Shown: piece by piece, positions 36,448 to 47,263 of the stretch
How positions within the stretch are numbered: position 1 is the stretch's first letter
Layout: each line of letters opens with the position of its first letter
Assembly: GCF_002879865.1 (NCBI RefSeq)
Contig: NZ_PNXY01000006.1
Span: 186,001 to 250,000 of the forward strand
Direction: 5' to 3'
Source of the DNA: Paraburkholderia rhynchosiae
GTDB lineage: Bacteria > Pseudomonadota > Gammaproteobacteria > Burkholderiales > Burkholderiaceae
Length of the DNA: 64,000 nt
The notes under the pieces: generated by a model
What the model saw: only the letters and a program-made list of their open reading frames with translations
Told to the model about the DNA's origin: nothing
Database searches by the model: none
Position numbers and translations under genes: made by a program

Positions 36448-37238
36448 TGCGTCGCCTTCGGGTTGCCCGGATGCACCGCGTTCGAGTTCGTGACCGGCGC
36501 TGGCGACTGTTGTTCGAGCGGCCGCGCGCTCACCGACGAATCCGGAATCGCGCCCACCGTCGCCGCACCTGCATCCGGCTGCGAAGCGGCAACCGGCGCC
36601 GTCGCCGCCGCAGCGGCCGCCGCCGCGGCTTCTTGCGGCTGGATATACTGGAACACCTTCACGACCTGCGTCACACCCGGCACACGGCTCGCGACGTCCG
36701 CGCCGCGATTCCCTTCGTCCATCGTGACGAGACCCATCAGGTACACCGAACCGCGCTCTGCCACGACCTTGAAATCGTTCGCCGAAATGTTCTTCTCGGC
36801 GATCAGCGCGGTTTTGACGCGCGTCTCGAGGTAAGTGTCATTCGTGCGCGACGAGAACGAGCTCGCCGGCATGATCGCCAGTTCGTTGACGATCGTATTC
36901 ACGTTGTTCAAGCCACGCACGATGCTCTCCGCGCGCTGCTTCGACGCATTCCCCGCGACTTCGCCGGTCAGCAGCACGCGGCGGTTGAACACCGTCACGT
37001 TGACGTGCGCCGAATCCGGCAGATTCTGGCTAATCTGCGCGAGCGCCTTCACCTGGATCTCGCGGTCTTCCGTCTGCGCGCCGAGTGTGCGTCGGTCGGT
37101 CGCCATCAACGCGCTACCGCCCGCCGCGCCGGCAACGGCGAGAAAGCAACCCTGCAACGTCGCGGACAACCCCGCCGCAAAACCAACCACCAGCACGGTT
37201 CTCACCAGTGTCTTCTTGACGCGTAATGCGCTCATCAA
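36444..37238 (-). CDS. dolP: BON-domain outer-membrane lipoprotein, DolP-like
   Basis: 264 residues (or one fewer from the second ATG). A signal peptide ends in LQGC, a lipobox with the lipidated Cys31. Two BON domains follow (about 55-115 and 130-195), typical of DolP (YraP), which guards outer-membrane integrity. The C-terminal 60 residues are an Ala-rich tail with a run of alanines encoded by GCN repeats, beyond the usual family length of about 190. Its place after diaA matches the E. coli diaA-yraP order. Confidence 0.88.
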   Translation of the reverse strand: MMSALRVKKTLVRTVLVVGFAAGLSATLQGCFLAVAGAAGGSALMATDRRTLGAQTEDREIQVKALAQISQNLPDSAHVNVTVFNRRVLLTGEVAGNASKQRAESIVRGLNNVNTIVNELAIMPASSFSSRTNDTYLETRVKTALIAEKNISANDFKVVAERGSVYLMGLVTMDEGNRGADVASRVPGVTQVVKVFQYIQPQEAAAAAAAAATAPVAASQPDAGAATVGAIPDSSVSARPLEQQSPAPVTNSNAVHPGNPKATQ

Positions 37239-37260
37239 CTAGCTCTCCTTCGGATCGGTC

Positions 37261-37902
<642 letters not shown>

Positions 37903-38083
37903 TCATGTTAATGAAGTCGTGCTGCGAGCCGTGCCACTCAAAGGGCAATGCCGTGCGTGAGCGCGAACACCTCACAAAATGCGCTTTCGGGCGTTCTGTC
38001 TTCATCGACGCTCGCCCCGTAGCCCGGTAACCCGCATGCGAGCGCAAGTTTATCGCACTCACACGCGTTCTCCGCGCATTGCG

Positions 38084-38566
38084 TCAGACTTCGTCGGCAC
38101 GGAAAGCATCGCGTAACCAGACGAGCCGCCCTGCTTCGAACGCGATCACGTCAAACCGACAAGCGGGCTGTTCGCGCGAATGCGAACGCTGGGTCGCGAG
38201 ATAGTGCTGCGCGGCGCGCACGATTCGCTGCCGCTTTTGCCACCCAATGCTCGCCGCCGCTCCGCCGTAGTTGCATTGGGCGCGCGCACGAACTTCGACG
38301 AATACCAGCGCGCCGTCGCGCTCGCGCATGACGAGATCGATCTCGCCGCCGCGGCACGACACATTGCGCGCGACGAACCGCAAACGCTGGCGCTGCAAAA
38401 ACTCCTGCGCGCGCGCCTCGAAAGCCGCGCCGACGAGTTTGGACCCGGCTTGCCCAGAAAAGTTGTCGAAGGTGGCGCCTCCCAGCTTGGATCTCGCACG
38501 AGGCGAATTCGCGCTTCGCGCGTCGACCGGACCGCATGGCGCTGCGTGGCACAATGACGGCCTCAT
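38084..38566 (-). CDS. yraN: YraN family (UPF0102) protein
   Basis: 160 residues from the ATG at 38566, divergent from rsmI. The UPF0102 core shows [32 protein letters not shown] and LVFVEVRAR, an endonuclease-like fold with the E-I-D-L and E-V-R residues. The family is predicted to act on nucleic acid, perhaps Holliday junctions; the function is unproven. The open frame extends farther upstream but runs across the rsmI start, so the later ATG is preferred. Confidence 0.88.
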   Translation of the reverse strand: MRPSLCHAAPCGPVDARSANSPRARSKLGGATFDNFSGQAGSKLVGAAFEARAQEFLQRQRLRFVARNVSCRGGEIDLVMRERDGALVFVEVRARAQCNYGGAAASIGWQKRQRIVRAAQHYLATQRSHSREQPACRFDVIAFEAGRLVWLRDAFRADEV

Positions 38567-38591
38567 TCCGTCCGTTTGCGATTTCTGCCTC

Positions 38592-39470
38592 ATGACTCCT
38601 CTCTCTGAACTCGCGCAAGGACAGCAGTACCCCGCCGCCGCGCTGTATGTGGTGGCCACGCCGATCGGCAACGTTGCCGACATCACGCTGCGCGCGTTGC
38701 ATGTTCTCGGACTCGTGGATCGTATCGCCGCGGAAGACACGCGCAACACCGGCCAGTTGCTCGCGCGCTATGGCATCTCGAAGCCGCTCATTGCGGTTCA
38801 TCAACACAATGAGCGAGCCGCCGCGCAACGCATCGTCGAACATCTGCAGGCGGGCGAGCGCGTGGCCTATGTGTCGGACGCAGGCACGCCCGGTATCTCG
38901 GACCCCGGCGCGAAGCTCGTCGATGCCGTGCGCGAAGCGGGCTTTGCCGTCGTCCCGCTACCCGGCGCGAGCGCGCTCGCGACCGCGTTGAGCGCGGCCG
39001 GCGATTGGGTCGCGACCTTCTCGTTCATCGGCTTTCTTCCGCCGAAAGCAAAAGCCCGCGCCGCCGCGCTGCAAACGCTCGCGAAGCATCCGCACGCATT
39101 GGTGTTCTATGAAGCGCCGCACCGGATCGTCGAAACCGTGCAGGCGCTGGCCGATGCGTTGGGCGGCGAGCGCAAGCTGCTGATCGCGCGCGAATTGACG
39201 AAGTTACACGAAGCCTTGCATTGCGGCACCCTGGCCGAAGGGCCAACGTGGCTCGCCGCCGATCCCAACCGGCAACGCGGTGAATTCGTGCTGGTGGTGG
39301 AAGGCGCGCAGCAGGAAACGGCCGGCGACCACGATCACGACGCGCTGCTCGAAATCCTGCTGGAAGAGTTGACGGTGAGCAGCGCGGCGAGGATCGCGGC
39401 CACGATTACGGGCGCGTCGCGCAACGCGCTGTACACGCGTGCGCTGGCGCTCAAAAAAGAAGAGGAGTGA
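38592..39470 (+). CDS. rsmI: 16S rRNA 2'-O-ribose C1402 methyltransferase RsmI
   Basis: 292 residues. Tetrapyrrole-methylase fold motifs are [19 protein letters not shown], the [12 protein letters not shown] signature, [14 protein letters not shown] and FIGFLPPK. This is the full length for RsmI, which methylates the ribose of C1402 in 16S rRNA. It starts 25 bases from the divergent yraN ATG, and that gap must hold both promoters or a shared one. A terminator follows at 39512. Confidence 0.95.
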   Translation: MTPLSELAQGQQYPAAALYVVATPIGNVADITLRALHVLGLVDRIAAEDTRNTGQLLARYGISKPLIAVHQHNERAAAQRIVEHLQAGERVAYVSDAGTPGISDPGAKLVDAVREAGFAVVPLPGASALATALSAAGDWVATFSFIGFLPPKAKARAAALQTLAKHPHALVFYEAPHRIVETVQALADALGGERKLLIARELTKLHEALHCGTLAEGPTWLAADPNRQRGEFVLVVEGAQQETAGDHDHDALLEILLEELTVSSAARIAATITGASRNALYTRALALKKEEE

Positions 39471-39511
39471 AGGGAAGCGGTGACCCGGTGCATAGAGCCG
39501 CGCAAAAGCAA

Positions 39512-39548
39512 AAGGGCCGCCCATGCAGATGAGCGGCCCTTCATTTTT
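39512..39548. terminator. Terminator between convergent rsmI and rlpA
   Basis: Stem AAGGGCCGC / GCGGCCCTT (39512-39520 and 39533-39541), followed on the plus strand by CATTTTT and preceded by an A-rich run. It suits both directions. Confidence 0.8.
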
Positions 39549-39608
39549 CCGGCGGACAAGGCATGACATTCCACCATGCCGAACGACGCTACACGCGCCG
39601 CCAATTCA

Positions 39609-40211
39609 TTACCTCTGAGCGGTCGATCCCGAGTTGGACGCCAGCGTTTCGTCACGGGCAGCGCGCGCTTCTTCCTGCGTCAAACCTTCAATCTTGACGC
39701 GCGCCGTGCCGGCGTGACGCATGTCAAGCACATTCGCAGCGGCCATGGACAGGTCGATCACGCGGCCACGCGCGTACGGGCCGCGGTCGTTGATTCGCAC
39801 GACGACCGAGCGAGAAGTCGCGGGGTTCGTCACGCGCACATACGAGCCGAGCGGCAGCGTCCGATGCGCCGCGGTCAACGCGTGCATGTCGTAACGTTCG
39901 CCGTTGGCGGTGCGGCGGCCATGAAAGCCCCGGCCGTACCAAGAGGCGCGACCGATCTGATGGAAGTCCGAGACGCCAGAACCGTCATCCGAGAGCGGCT
40001 TTGCATCGGCCAGCGAGGGGCCCTTGGCGGCGGCGTCGGAGGCCGGTGCGCTGCCGTAGGCTTGCGGTCCGAAGGAGCCTGCCTGCGCATTCTTCGTGCG
40101 AAGCGGCACAGCGCTTGCGACATTGCTGTCGGCGCCCGGCGGTGTGGCGCAGCCGGCCAGCACAAAAAAGGCAAAAAGAGTCCCCAGACCACGGGATAAC
40201 CGAGTTTTCAT
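39609..40211 (-). CDS. rlpA: Septal-ring lipoprotein RlpA (lytic transglycosylase)
   Basis: 200 residues. The signal peptide has the lipobox LAGC (Cys21). A flexible linker is followed by the double-psi beta-barrel (about 85-180): ASWYGRGFHGRRTANGERYD, LTAAHRTLPLGSYVRVTN, VVVRINDRGPYARGRVIDLS. The conserved RINDRGP is present. The C-terminal SPOR domain found in some RlpA proteins is absent. Confidence 0.92.
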   Translation of the reverse strand: MKTRLSRGLGTLFAFFVLAGCATPPGADSNVASAVPLRTKNAQAGSFGPQAYGSAPASDAAAKGPSLADAKPLSDDGSGVSDFHQIGRASWYGRGFHGRRTANGERYDMHALTAAHRTLPLGSYVRVTNPATSRSVVVRINDRGPYARGRVIDLSMAAANVLDMRHAGTARVKIEGLTQEEARAARDETLASNSGSTAQR

Positions 40212-40857
40212 AGACGTGCAATCACATTGTCGAGCCGCATCACGCGTAAGTTGAGCGTGTTGCCTGCGACTCCGGCGGCAATGGACGACAGCGCGCCGCG
40301 CAGACGAGCGCAGTACGTCGAAGCCCGGATGCGGCTCATTCAGCCGCTACCGCACGGTTAATTTTCACGTCTGGCGCAACCTGTCCCCGGCAGCCTGACC
40401 AGACCCCACATGCCGCCATCGAACGTGGCAAACACGTTCTTGCGCGCGAAGATCAGGGCGCAGGAACGGCGGCGTAGGCCCCACCCAGCGTCACGACCGT
40501 TAAAGTCGTAGCAGGCGCGCGGCGCCTGGCTGGGCAAGACGTGTGCATCGAATGCATCGATACCTGATGGCCGTCCAAAAGTGCGACAGCCCATACTTGA
40601 GTGGCGATCCGCGCTCCCATTTTTGATGGGGACGCATCGCCTTGTGGCAGCACGATTCCTCGTGCATGGGGTCCATTATACCTAAAACAGAATTCTGGGT
40701 TGCTAAGCGACTGAAAACCTTGATGAATCTTCACCTTTGCTGCAAAAATCGCCAGACGAAACGCCGTGGCTCAAGCGCTTGGCCATCTGCAGCGAGCCTC
40801 GGCGCACGCGGCTAAGACGCCGGTACAATCAACGTTTTCCCCGCGGCGCCGTCACCC
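40212..40857. other. Gene-free stretch between rlpA and the MBL-fold hydrolase
   Basis: 646 bases without a supported gene. ORFs of 78-93 residues on the minus strand overlap each other and lack motifs and ribosome binding sites. It must contain the rlpA promoter on the left and the hydrolase promoter on the right; I see no clear boxes. Confidence 0.4.
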
Positions 40858-41502
40858 ATGAAAGTCACCTTGATCCCCGTCACGCCGTTTCAGCAGAACA
40901 GTTCCCTGCTCGTTTGCCAGGCGACTGGACGTGCGGCCGTCGTCGATCCGGGCGGCGATCTGGACATCATTCAAGGCGAGATCGCGCGCCAGAACGTGAG
41001 CGTCGAAAAAGTGCTACTGACGCACGGCCATATCGACCACTGCGCCGGCGCAAAGACGCTCGCCACGCACTATGGCGTGCCGATCGAAGGCCCGCATCCG
41101 GACGAACGCTTCTGGCTCGACAAGCTGCCAGATCAAAGCACGCGCTTCGGCTTTCCGGCAGCTGAAGCGTTTGAACCGGACCGCTGGCTGCAGAATGGCG
41201 ACACCGTGCAATTCGGCGACGAAACGCTCGAGGTCTATCACTGTCCGGGGCACACGCCGGGCCACCTGGTGTTCTTCAGTCGCGCGCATCGGCTCGCGCT
41301 CGTCGGCGACGTGCTGTTCGCCGGCTCGATCGGCCGCACGGATTTTCCGCGCGGCAACCACGCGGATCTGGTGCGTTCGATTCGCGAAAAGCTCTGGCCT
41401 CTCGGCGACGACGTCACGTTCGTGCCCGGCCACGGCCCCACTTCGACGTTCGGTGCCGAGCGGCTCAGCAATCCGTACGTTGCCGACGGAGTCGAGGCAT
41501 GA
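40858..41502 (+). CDS. Metallo-beta-lactamase-fold hydrolase (YcbL/GloB-like)
   Basis: 214 residues. The metal site is [10 protein letters not shown] (HxHxDH), followed by [12 protein letters not shown] and [20 protein letters not shown], with a last ligand His in FVPGHGPTS. This pattern is that of the glyoxalase II-like YcbL group of thioester hydrolases. Its stop overlaps the start of the exonuclease gene (ATGA). Confidence 0.9.
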   Translation: MKVTLIPVTPFQQNSSLLVCQATGRAAVVDPGGDLDIIQGEIARQNVSVEKVLLTHGHIDHCAGAKTLATHYGVPIEGPHPDERFWLDKLPDQSTRFGFPAAEAFEPDRWLQNGDTVQFGDETLEVYHCPGHTPGHLVFFSRAHRLALVGDVLFAGSIGRTDFPRGNHADLVRSIREKLWPLGDDVTFVPGHGPTSTFGAERLSNPYVADGVEA

Positions 41503-42128
41503 GTAGCGAAATCTACGTGAGCACCGACGTGGAAGCGGACGGCCCGATTCCTGGCCCGCATTCGATGCTCAGCTTCGCCTCGGCCGCTTACACGGAAGAC
41601 AAGCAGCTCATCGCCACTTTTTCCGCGAATCTGGAATTGCTCGACGGCGCGGCGCCGCATCCCGTGCAGGAAGCGTGGTGGAAGACGCAGCCCGAAGCGT
41701 GGGCGGCTTGCCGCAAAGACCTGCAGCGTCCTGAGACGGCGTTGGCGGCTTACGTCGACTGGGTCGAGGCGCTGCCCGGCAAGCCCGTGTTCGTCGCGAT
41801 GCCGGCCGGCTTCGACTTCACCCATATGTTCTGGTACATGATGCGCTTCGTCGGCCGCTGCCCGTTCTCGTGGTCCGCGCTCGACATCAAGACGCTCGCC
41901 TTCGCGATGACCGGCCTGCCGTATCGCAAGAACATCAAGCCGCGCTTCCCGAAACACTGGTTCGACGAGCATCCGCATACGCATGTCGCGCTGGACGACG
42001 CGATCGAACAGGGCGCGCTTTTTTGCAACATGCTGAAGGATTTGCGCACCATGCAGGCGGCCGGCCTCGCCGCAAGCCAGGAAAGGGACGACTCAGGACA
42101 AAATCCCGCTGAGGAACCGGCAAATTAG
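41499..42128 (+). CDS. DEDD-type 3'-5' exonuclease-like protein
   Basis: 209 residues. The N-terminal STDVEADGP provides the Asp-Glu pair of motif [10 protein letters not shown] follows in the middle, and [14 protein letters not shown] gives the last His and Asp of a DEDDh exonuclease (RNase H fold). The substrate is unknown. It is cotranscribed with the upstream hydrolase through the 4-base overlap. Confidence 0.8.
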   Translation: MSSEIYVSTDVEADGPIPGPHSMLSFASAAYTEDKQLIATFSANLELLDGAAPHPVQEAWWKTQPEAWAACRKDLQRPETALAAYVDWVEALPGKPVFVAMPAGFDFTHMFWYMMRFVGRCPFSWSALDIKTLAFAMTGLPYRKNIKPRFPKHWFDEHPHTHVALDDAIEQGALFCNMLKDLRTMQAAGLAASQERDDSGQNPAEEPAN

Positions 42129-42194
42129 GTAATCTCCCTCGCCTGAGGCGTTTTTGATTGCGTTTCGTTTTCGCGCCCTCTACCATGCGGTGAT

Positions 42195-42677
42195 ATGGCG
42201 ACGCAAACGGAGGCGCAGTTGACACTCGATACGTTCTCTCAAAAAATTCTGCGCCTTCTGCAGTTGGACGCACGCCGTTCGGTGCAGGAAATTTCCGATC
42301 AGGTAGGCCTCTCGAGCACGCCTTGCTGGCGGCGCATCAAGGACATGGAGCAATCGGGAGTGATCCAGCGCTACACGGCGTTGCTGGATCGCGAGAAGCT
42401 GGGGCTGCACGTGTGCGCGCTCGCGCACATCCATCTCACCCGTCACACGGAAGGCGGCGTCGAACAGTTCGAACGGGAAATCACCACCTGCCCGGAAGTC
42501 ACCGAGTGCTACAGCACGACCGGCGAGTCGGACTACATCCTGAAAATCGTCGCGCCCGACATCAAGGCGTACGACACTTTTCTGCACGAACGCATCTTCA
42601 AGATTCCGGCCGTCGCTCAGGTCCGCACAAGCGTCGTGCTGCGCGAAATCAAATTCGATACGCAATTGCCGCTGTGA
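42195..42677 (+). CDS. Lrp/AsnC-family transcriptional regulator
   Basis: 160 residues. An N-terminal helix-turn-helix (about 20-60; LLQLDARRSVQEISDQVGLSSTPCWRRIKDME) is followed by a RAM effector domain ending CYSTTGESDYILKIV, DIKAYDTFLH. This is a classic one-domain-each Lrp protein that senses amino acids. It diverges from no close partner; the CDF gene converges on it. Confidence 0.93.
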   Translation: MATQTEAQLTLDTFSQKILRLLQLDARRSVQEISDQVGLSSTPCWRRIKDMEQSGVIQRYTALLDREKLGLHVCALAHIHLTRHTEGGVEQFEREITTCPEVTECYSTTGESDYILKIVAPDIKAYDTFLHERIFKIPAVAQVRTSVVLREIKFDTQLPL

Positions 42678-42735
42678 TCCGTTGATCGCCGGTTGCCGTC
42701 ACGCGCAGAACCGGCGCGCGCGCCGCTGTGCGCAA

Positions 42736-43953
42736 TCAGGTGGCGCTGTGCGGGGCCGTGGCCTTGCGCGGATCGTCTGCAGCGCGGGATGGCGCCGAGG
42801 TCGCATTCAGTTCGCGCAAGACATCGAGCTTACGGGCACCCAGGCGGCGCTTCAGCGCGGCGAAATCGATGCGCGCGAGCCCTTGCGCGTCGTTGTCCGG
42901 AACCTGCGACGACTGTGCCGGCAGTACGACTTCGACGTCGAGTCCTGTACTCAGATAATGGATGTTCACCGCCGCGGCCTTCACGCCGCCTGCCGCCAAT
43001 GCAGCGTTGACTTCCGCGACGACCCGCTCACGAAGAGGCAGACCAACGGGTGGATGAGCCACCGCATCGTTCTCCGGGTCGACGTGGATCAGCGCGTCGA
43101 GCACCCGGTTGTCGCTCAGCACGCGTAAGCGCGCCGTTTCCGCAATGTAGTGCCCCTCCGACACTGAAATCAGCGGATCGACCAGAATGTGCGCGTCGAC
43201 GAGCGCGAAGTCACCCATCTTTCTCGTGCGCATTTCATGAACGTCGCGCACGCCAGGCGTCGACAGCAGCAGCGCACGCATGTCGGCGGTGGCGGCTTCG
43301 TCGAGCGCGCGGTCGGACAGATCCTGCAGCGCGTCCCATCCGAACATCCAGCCCATGCGCGCCACCATGAAACCGACAATCGCGGCGGCGATCGGATCGA
43401 GCAGCCGCACGCCCGCAAGACTGCCGAGAATACCGAGCGCGACCACCAGTGACGACGCCGCGTCCGAACGCGCATGCCACGCGTTCGCAATCAGCATGGC
43501 TGAACGCACGCGTTGCGCTTCGCGCAGCATATAGCGGAACAGGCTCTCTTTCGAAATCAGCACGAGCACGGCCACAACGAGCGCGCTCAAATGGACAGCC
43601 GGGATGCTGTGGAGATCGGCGAGGCGCGTGCCGGCACGCCACAACATGCCGAAGCCGACCGCGATCAGCAGCGCGCCTAGAAATAACGAAGCGACCGTCT
43701 CGTAACGGCTATGTCCGTAATTGTGATCGGCGTCCGGCTTCGCGCCGCTGTGCCGATTGGCAAACAGCACGACAAGATCGGAAATCAGATCGGCAAGCGA
43801 ATGGATGCCGTCGGCCACCAGTGCCTGCGAGTGCGCAAACACGCCGATGATGATTTGCAGCGCCATCAATACCGTATTCAGCGCAATACTGACAAACGTA
43901 CTTTTGCGCGCAACGCGGTGTTTCTCGGCGGACTCGATGGCAGCGGAAGGCAT
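42736..43953 (-). CDS. Cation diffusion facilitator (CDF) metal exporter
   Basis: 405 residues. Six membrane segments lie in the first 220, with the metal-site motifs LVADGIHSLADLISD and HARSDAASS in helices 2 and 5. A cytoplasmic domain (about 225-330) follows, with a further Ala/Arg-rich C-terminal extension of about 70 residues beyond the usual length near 300. It probably exports Zn, Co, Mn or Fe; HSLAD and HxxSD do not settle which. Confidence 0.9.
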   Translation of the reverse strand: MPSAAIESAEKHRVARKSTFVSIALNTVLMALQIIIGVFAHSQALVADGIHSLADLISDLVVLFANRHSGAKPDADHNYGHSRYETVASLFLGALLIAVGFGMLWRAGTRLADLHSIPAVHLSALVVAVLVLISKESLFRYMLREAQRVRSAMLIANAWHARSDAASSLVVALGILGSLAGVRLLDPIAAAIVGFMVARMGWMFGWDALQDLSDRALDEAATADMRALLLSTPGVRDVHEMRTRKMGDFALVDAHILVDPLISVSEGHYIAETARLRVLSDNRVLDALIHVDPENDAVAHPPVGLPLRERVVAEVNAALAAGGVKAAAVNIHYLSTGLDVEVVLPAQSSQVPDNDAQGLARIDFAALKRRLGARKLDVLRELNATSAPSRAADDPRKATAPHSAT

Positions 43954-44128
43954 CTGGGAAGAAGAAGCAGAAGTTCGATTCCTCTATTCTACCCGCCACG
44001 TCTCGAAAACGAGCGCGCGAATTTGCAAAACATCTTTTAAATCAGGTGGTTATGAAAACGAAAAGCATTCGCATTCGAGTTACACCGAACGTCCGATGCG
44101 AAGGCTCCCGCGAGATGGGTGCCGCAAT

Positions 44129-44158
44129 GAAAAAGCCGCGTCCGAAACGGTACGCGGC
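44129..44158 (-). terminator. Terminator downstream of the H-NS gene
   Basis: Stem GCCGCGT / ACGCGGC (44135-44141 and 44152-44158), with a T run on the minus strand at 44129-44134. It lies 100 bases after the H-NS stop. Confidence 0.65.
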
Positions 44159-44257
44159 CTTCAAGGTGACGTGAGCGCGCTCACGCGACTGAGGCCAGCA
44201 TTCATATTACCTTTAATGCGAGAGGCATTACAGCGCCTGAGAAAATTCCCACGCGAA

Positions 44258-44560
44258 TTACTTTTGAATCAGAAACTTCTCGCGATCCAAGCCGGCAATC
44301 CACCGCGGCGGTTTGCCGCGCCCCGACCACGTGCTGCCGCTTTCCGGATCGCGGTATTTCGGCGCGACGCCCGCACGCGGACGAGCGGCCTTGGCGCCTT
44401 TGGGAGCACGGCCGCCGCCCAGCTCGTTTAGGGAAATGCCGTAGTCGGCCATTTTCTGTTTGATTTCGTTCAGCACTTCCGCGTATTCGCGCGACTTCGC
44501 TTCTTCGATCTGCTTTTCCAGCTTCTCTCGCTGCGCGAGTAGTTCCTTGTAGGAAGACAT
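44258..44560 (-). CDS. H-NS family nucleoid protein
   Basis: 100 residues. An N-terminal coiled coil (about 1-40; LAQREKLEKQIEEAKSREYAEVL) for dimers is followed by a linker with PKGAKAARPRAG. The C-terminal DNA-binding domain has YRDPESGSTWSGRGKPPRW, the H-NS TWxGxGRxPxW core. It is the short, basic-linker form common in Burkholderia. Proteins of this type silence AT-rich foreign DNA such as the island on the left. Confidence 0.93.
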   Translation of the reverse strand: MSSYKELLAQREKLEKQIEEAKSREYAEVLNEIKQKMADYGISLNELGGGRAPKGAKAARPRAGVAPKYRDPESGSTWSGRGKPPRWIAGLDREKFLIQK

Positions 44561-44953
44561 AGGTTCCCTTGTGGTTTGGATTAATGACTGCCAGTCTCAA
44601 GCCGGCTTGCCCTTTGAAGATGTTCATGCCTCGGAATTTGAACGCGAGATTAACACAAAATAGAAAGACTACAAATGCGTCGGCGTAAAACTAATACGAG
44701 CGTGTTTCGAAAACTTCGTTGAGCGGCGCTGTCACGCGTTGCCTTTCATTTGGCTGCTTCCGCCATTTGCGGAAAGATCGGAGTTTGGATCGGTAAATAT
44801 GGGATTAATTATCAGCGCATGAAAATTAAGACAGACTTGGGAAGCCAACATTTCATTTCATGAGAGGTTTCACATGAAACGTCGTAACATATTGCAACCG
44901 CGCTTTCGCCATGGGCTTCCGCGATAAGGTTTTCCCCAATCGGCAATAAACGC
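44561..44953. other. AT-richer gene-free stretch upstream of H-NS
   Basis: 393 bases with lower GC than the neighbours and no supported gene. It includes the H-NS promoter region and the space after the leftward HugZ-type gene. The AT richness fits autoregulation by H-NS. Confidence 0.4.
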
Positions 44954-45616
44954 CTAATTGGTTTGGCTCCAGATGCAATCTCCTAGCGTGGCGTGCAAGC
45001 TTTCCATGTCCGGCTTGGCACTATCGAAGGCAAGACGTTTGCGCGCGCCGTTCAGCCTCAGATCGGCGCCATACCGATCCACGCCAATGAGCTGATATCC
45101 GCCGGATTTTGAAGCCGCGTCGGCGAACTTAGCAATGAGCGCCTCTTCTTCACCGGAGTCGAGCGCAGGCAGAGGATCTAGCTCGTCGCCGTCGAGCCAT
45201 CCCATTGCACCGAAGCCACCGATATATCGCAGGCGGTCCAGCTTCATCGTCCAGAACGTGAAGTCGCCGAGCGCCAGATAGCGCTCGGCGTCCGGCTGAT
45301 AGCGCAAATAACGCGCGACCAGTTCCGGCGTGGGATCGACCGGTTCGAAGGTGCCCAGCAACGTGACGCGCTGACCATTCAGCACGTCGCCGTCGGGCGC
45401 ATCGACAACCAGAAACCCGGCGCGCGGATCCGCGTGCAAATTATGCGTATGCTCGGCGAGCCGGCTCACCAGAATGGTCGGCCGATGCAGCGGGTCGGGC
45501 GCAAAGGGCAGCACGGACGGATACGGAAAGCCTTCCGGCTGACGCGCGTGCGTGGCGAGCGTGCCGACGGCGGTGCTGTGCAGCAGGTGCAATGGAGCGT
45601 GAGCGGGAATGTTCAA
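44954..45616 (-). CDS. HugZ-like pyridoxamine-5'-phosphate-oxidase-fold protein
   Basis: 220 residues from a TTG at 45616 that is preceded by AAGGAGGG at good spacing; the open frame upstream has no ribosome binding site. The split-barrel FMN-binding domain (about 1-130; VGTLATHARQPEGFPYPSVLPF, NLHADPRAGFLVV) is followed by a C-terminal DUF2470-like domain. Relatives bind or break down haem (HugZ) or act as flavin-binding proteins. Confidence 0.83.
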   Translation of the reverse strand: MNIPAHAPLHLLHSTAVGTLATHARQPEGFPYPSVLPFAPDPLHRPTILVSRLAEHTHNLHADPRAGFLVVDAPDGDVLNGQRVTLLGTFEPVDPTPELVARYLRYQPDAERYLALGDFTFWTMKLDRLRYIGGFGAMGWLDGDELDPLPALDSGEEEALIAKFADAASKSGGYQLIGVDRYGADLRLNGARKRLAFDSAKPDMESLHATLGDCIWSQTN

Positions 45617-45793
45617 CTGCGCCCTCCTTGTGAATGAATTCTGATCGGCGGAGATTGCCGGAACAAAACAAGCTCCGCGCACCCCGTCTCCGAGGTGCGA
45701 TTCCACGCCTTCAAGCATAAGACAGCGCGCTTCGTTAGAATCGGAAATTCGCTTTCAGTGCGCTTTCTTTCGCACCTTCCTCACGAGACTTCC

Positions 45794-47005
45794 GTGTCCG
45801 ATCGTTCTTCCGACTTCGCCGCCATCCCCGCCGCTCACCGGGACCTGTCCGACACCGCTCGTCAGCGAGCCCGCATCGCCACGATGGCGGTGTTCTTCAT
45901 CGCAGGGATGGTGTACGGGTCGTGGGGCGTGCACGTGCCGACCGTGCGCGACCGCTTCCACCTTAGCCCGGCGCTGCTGTCCCTTGCGCTGCTGGCCGTC
46001 GCTGGCGGCTCGATCGGCGCGATGGCGGCCAATGCTTCGTGGATTGCACGCGTCGGCACGCGCCGCGCCTGCCTGACCGGCGGCCTCGTGATGGCGGCCT
46101 GCGCCTCGTTGATTCTCGTGGTCCCGTTTTACTGGCTCTTGCTGATCGTGCTGGCCATCTTCGGCGCGGGCATGGCCACGCTCGATGTCGCGATGAACGC
46201 CGAAGCGAGCGCCGTCGAGAAAGCGCTGGCGAAACCGATTATGTCGTCGTTGCACGGCATGTTCAGCGTCGGCGGGATGGCTGGCGCGGCGGCCGGCGGC
46301 GCGCTGCTCGCGCATGGTATGGCGCCGGCCGTGCATCTTGCGTTGGCCGGCGCGGTTAGCGCGCTCGTGTTGATCGCCGCGTGCCCGGCCGTGCTGCCGC
46401 ACGTGCCGCATGATGAACACCCAGACTCCGCAACGCCGCGCGCCAACCGCTGGCGCTCGCCGGCGTTGTGGGCGCTCGGCACCGTAGCTCTCGTCGCGCT
46501 GATCGCGGAAGGTGCGATGTATGACTGGGCGACTGTCTATATGCGCGACGTCGTCCTCGCTACGCCGGCTCTCGCCAGCGCCGCCTATGCGGCGTTTTCC
46601 GGCGGCATGGCCGCTGCGCGTTTCGCCGGCGATGCCGTGCGCGCCCGCTTCGGCGCGCCGCAGCTGGTAATGGCGAGCGCAACGCTTGCACTGGCGGGAA
46701 TGATCGGCGCGCTTCTGCTGCCGAATCCAGTCACGGCGCTCATCGGCTTCACGCTGATGGGCCTCGGCCTCGCCAACATGATGCCAGTGCTGTTCGCGGC
46801 GGCGGCAAGCGTGAAGGGCATTCACGCGGCCGAGGGCCTTGCGCACGTCGCGGGGCTCGCGTACTTCGGGATGTTGTTCGGGCCGGTGATCATCGGCGCG
46901 GTGGCGCAGGTGACCAATCTGTCGATCGGACTCTCCTTGGTCGCCCTGTGCTGTGCGTTGATTGCGATCGCCGGTCCGAAGGTGTTGCGGCGATTGAAGA
47001 TCTAG
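45794..47005 (+). CDS. MFS transporter (fucose-permease-like)
   Basis: 403 residues from the GTG at 45794; an upstream ATG at 45695 would add 33 unlikely residues. Twelve hydrophobic segments are visible. MVYGSWGVHVPTVRDRF marks the first loop, and ATLDVAMNAEASAVEKAL with MSSLHGMFSVGGMAGA is typical of the YbjJ/YfkF-like MFS group. The substrate is unknown; sugars or small aromatics are possible. It diverges from the HugZ-type gene across about 180 bases. Confidence 0.85.
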   Translation: MSDRSSDFAAIPAAHRDLSDTARQRARIATMAVFFIAGMVYGSWGVHVPTVRDRFHLSPALLSLALLAVAGGSIGAMAANASWIARVGTRRACLTGGLVMAACASLILVVPFYWLLLIVLAIFGAGMATLDVAMNAEASAVEKALAKPIMSSLHGMFSVGGMAGAAAGGALLAHGMAPAVHLALAGAVSALVLIAACPAVLPHVPHDEHPDSATPRANRWRSPALWALGTVALVALIAEGAMYDWATVYMRDVVLATPALASAAYAAFSGGMAAARFAGDAVRARFGAPQLVMASATLALAGMIGALLLPNPVTALIGFTLMGLGLANMMPVLFAAAASVKGIHAAEGLAHVAGLAYFGMLFGPVIIGAVAQVTNLSIGLSLVALCCALIAIAGPKVLRRLKI

Positions 47006-47181
47006 CGGCAAGCCACCGCGGCCTGCCGGGCAACTTCGTCCGCACATCACGGTCCATGATGTGTAGGAATTCGTCCGCGACCCATGCAATCCGACTCACC
47101 ATACACGGACCCGATCGGTCCGCACGTCCGCAACGATTGCGCGAGCACACCAGAACACACTGCACTGCAACGCTCAAAAGA

Positions 47182-47213
47182 AAAGGCACGCGACCCAAGG
47201 TACGCGTGCCTTT
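47182..47213. terminator. Bidirectional terminator between MFS and LivK-type genes
   Basis: Stem AAAGGCACGCG / CGCGTGCCTTT (47182-47192 and 47203-47213), with A and T runs on either side. It serves the convergent genes. Confidence 0.85.
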
Positions 47214-47263
47214 TTAACCATGCGATTCGCGGACAGCGCGACGCTGTCCGCACACATGCGGTT

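Noticed and set aside
40453..40734. 93-codon minus-strand ORF in the gap after rlpA
   Set aside because: No ribosome binding site, no motif, and it overlaps other short ORFs.
45755..47089. 444-codon minus-strand ORF opposite the MFS gene
   Set aside because: Composition of an antisense shadow; the plus strand has clear membrane segments.
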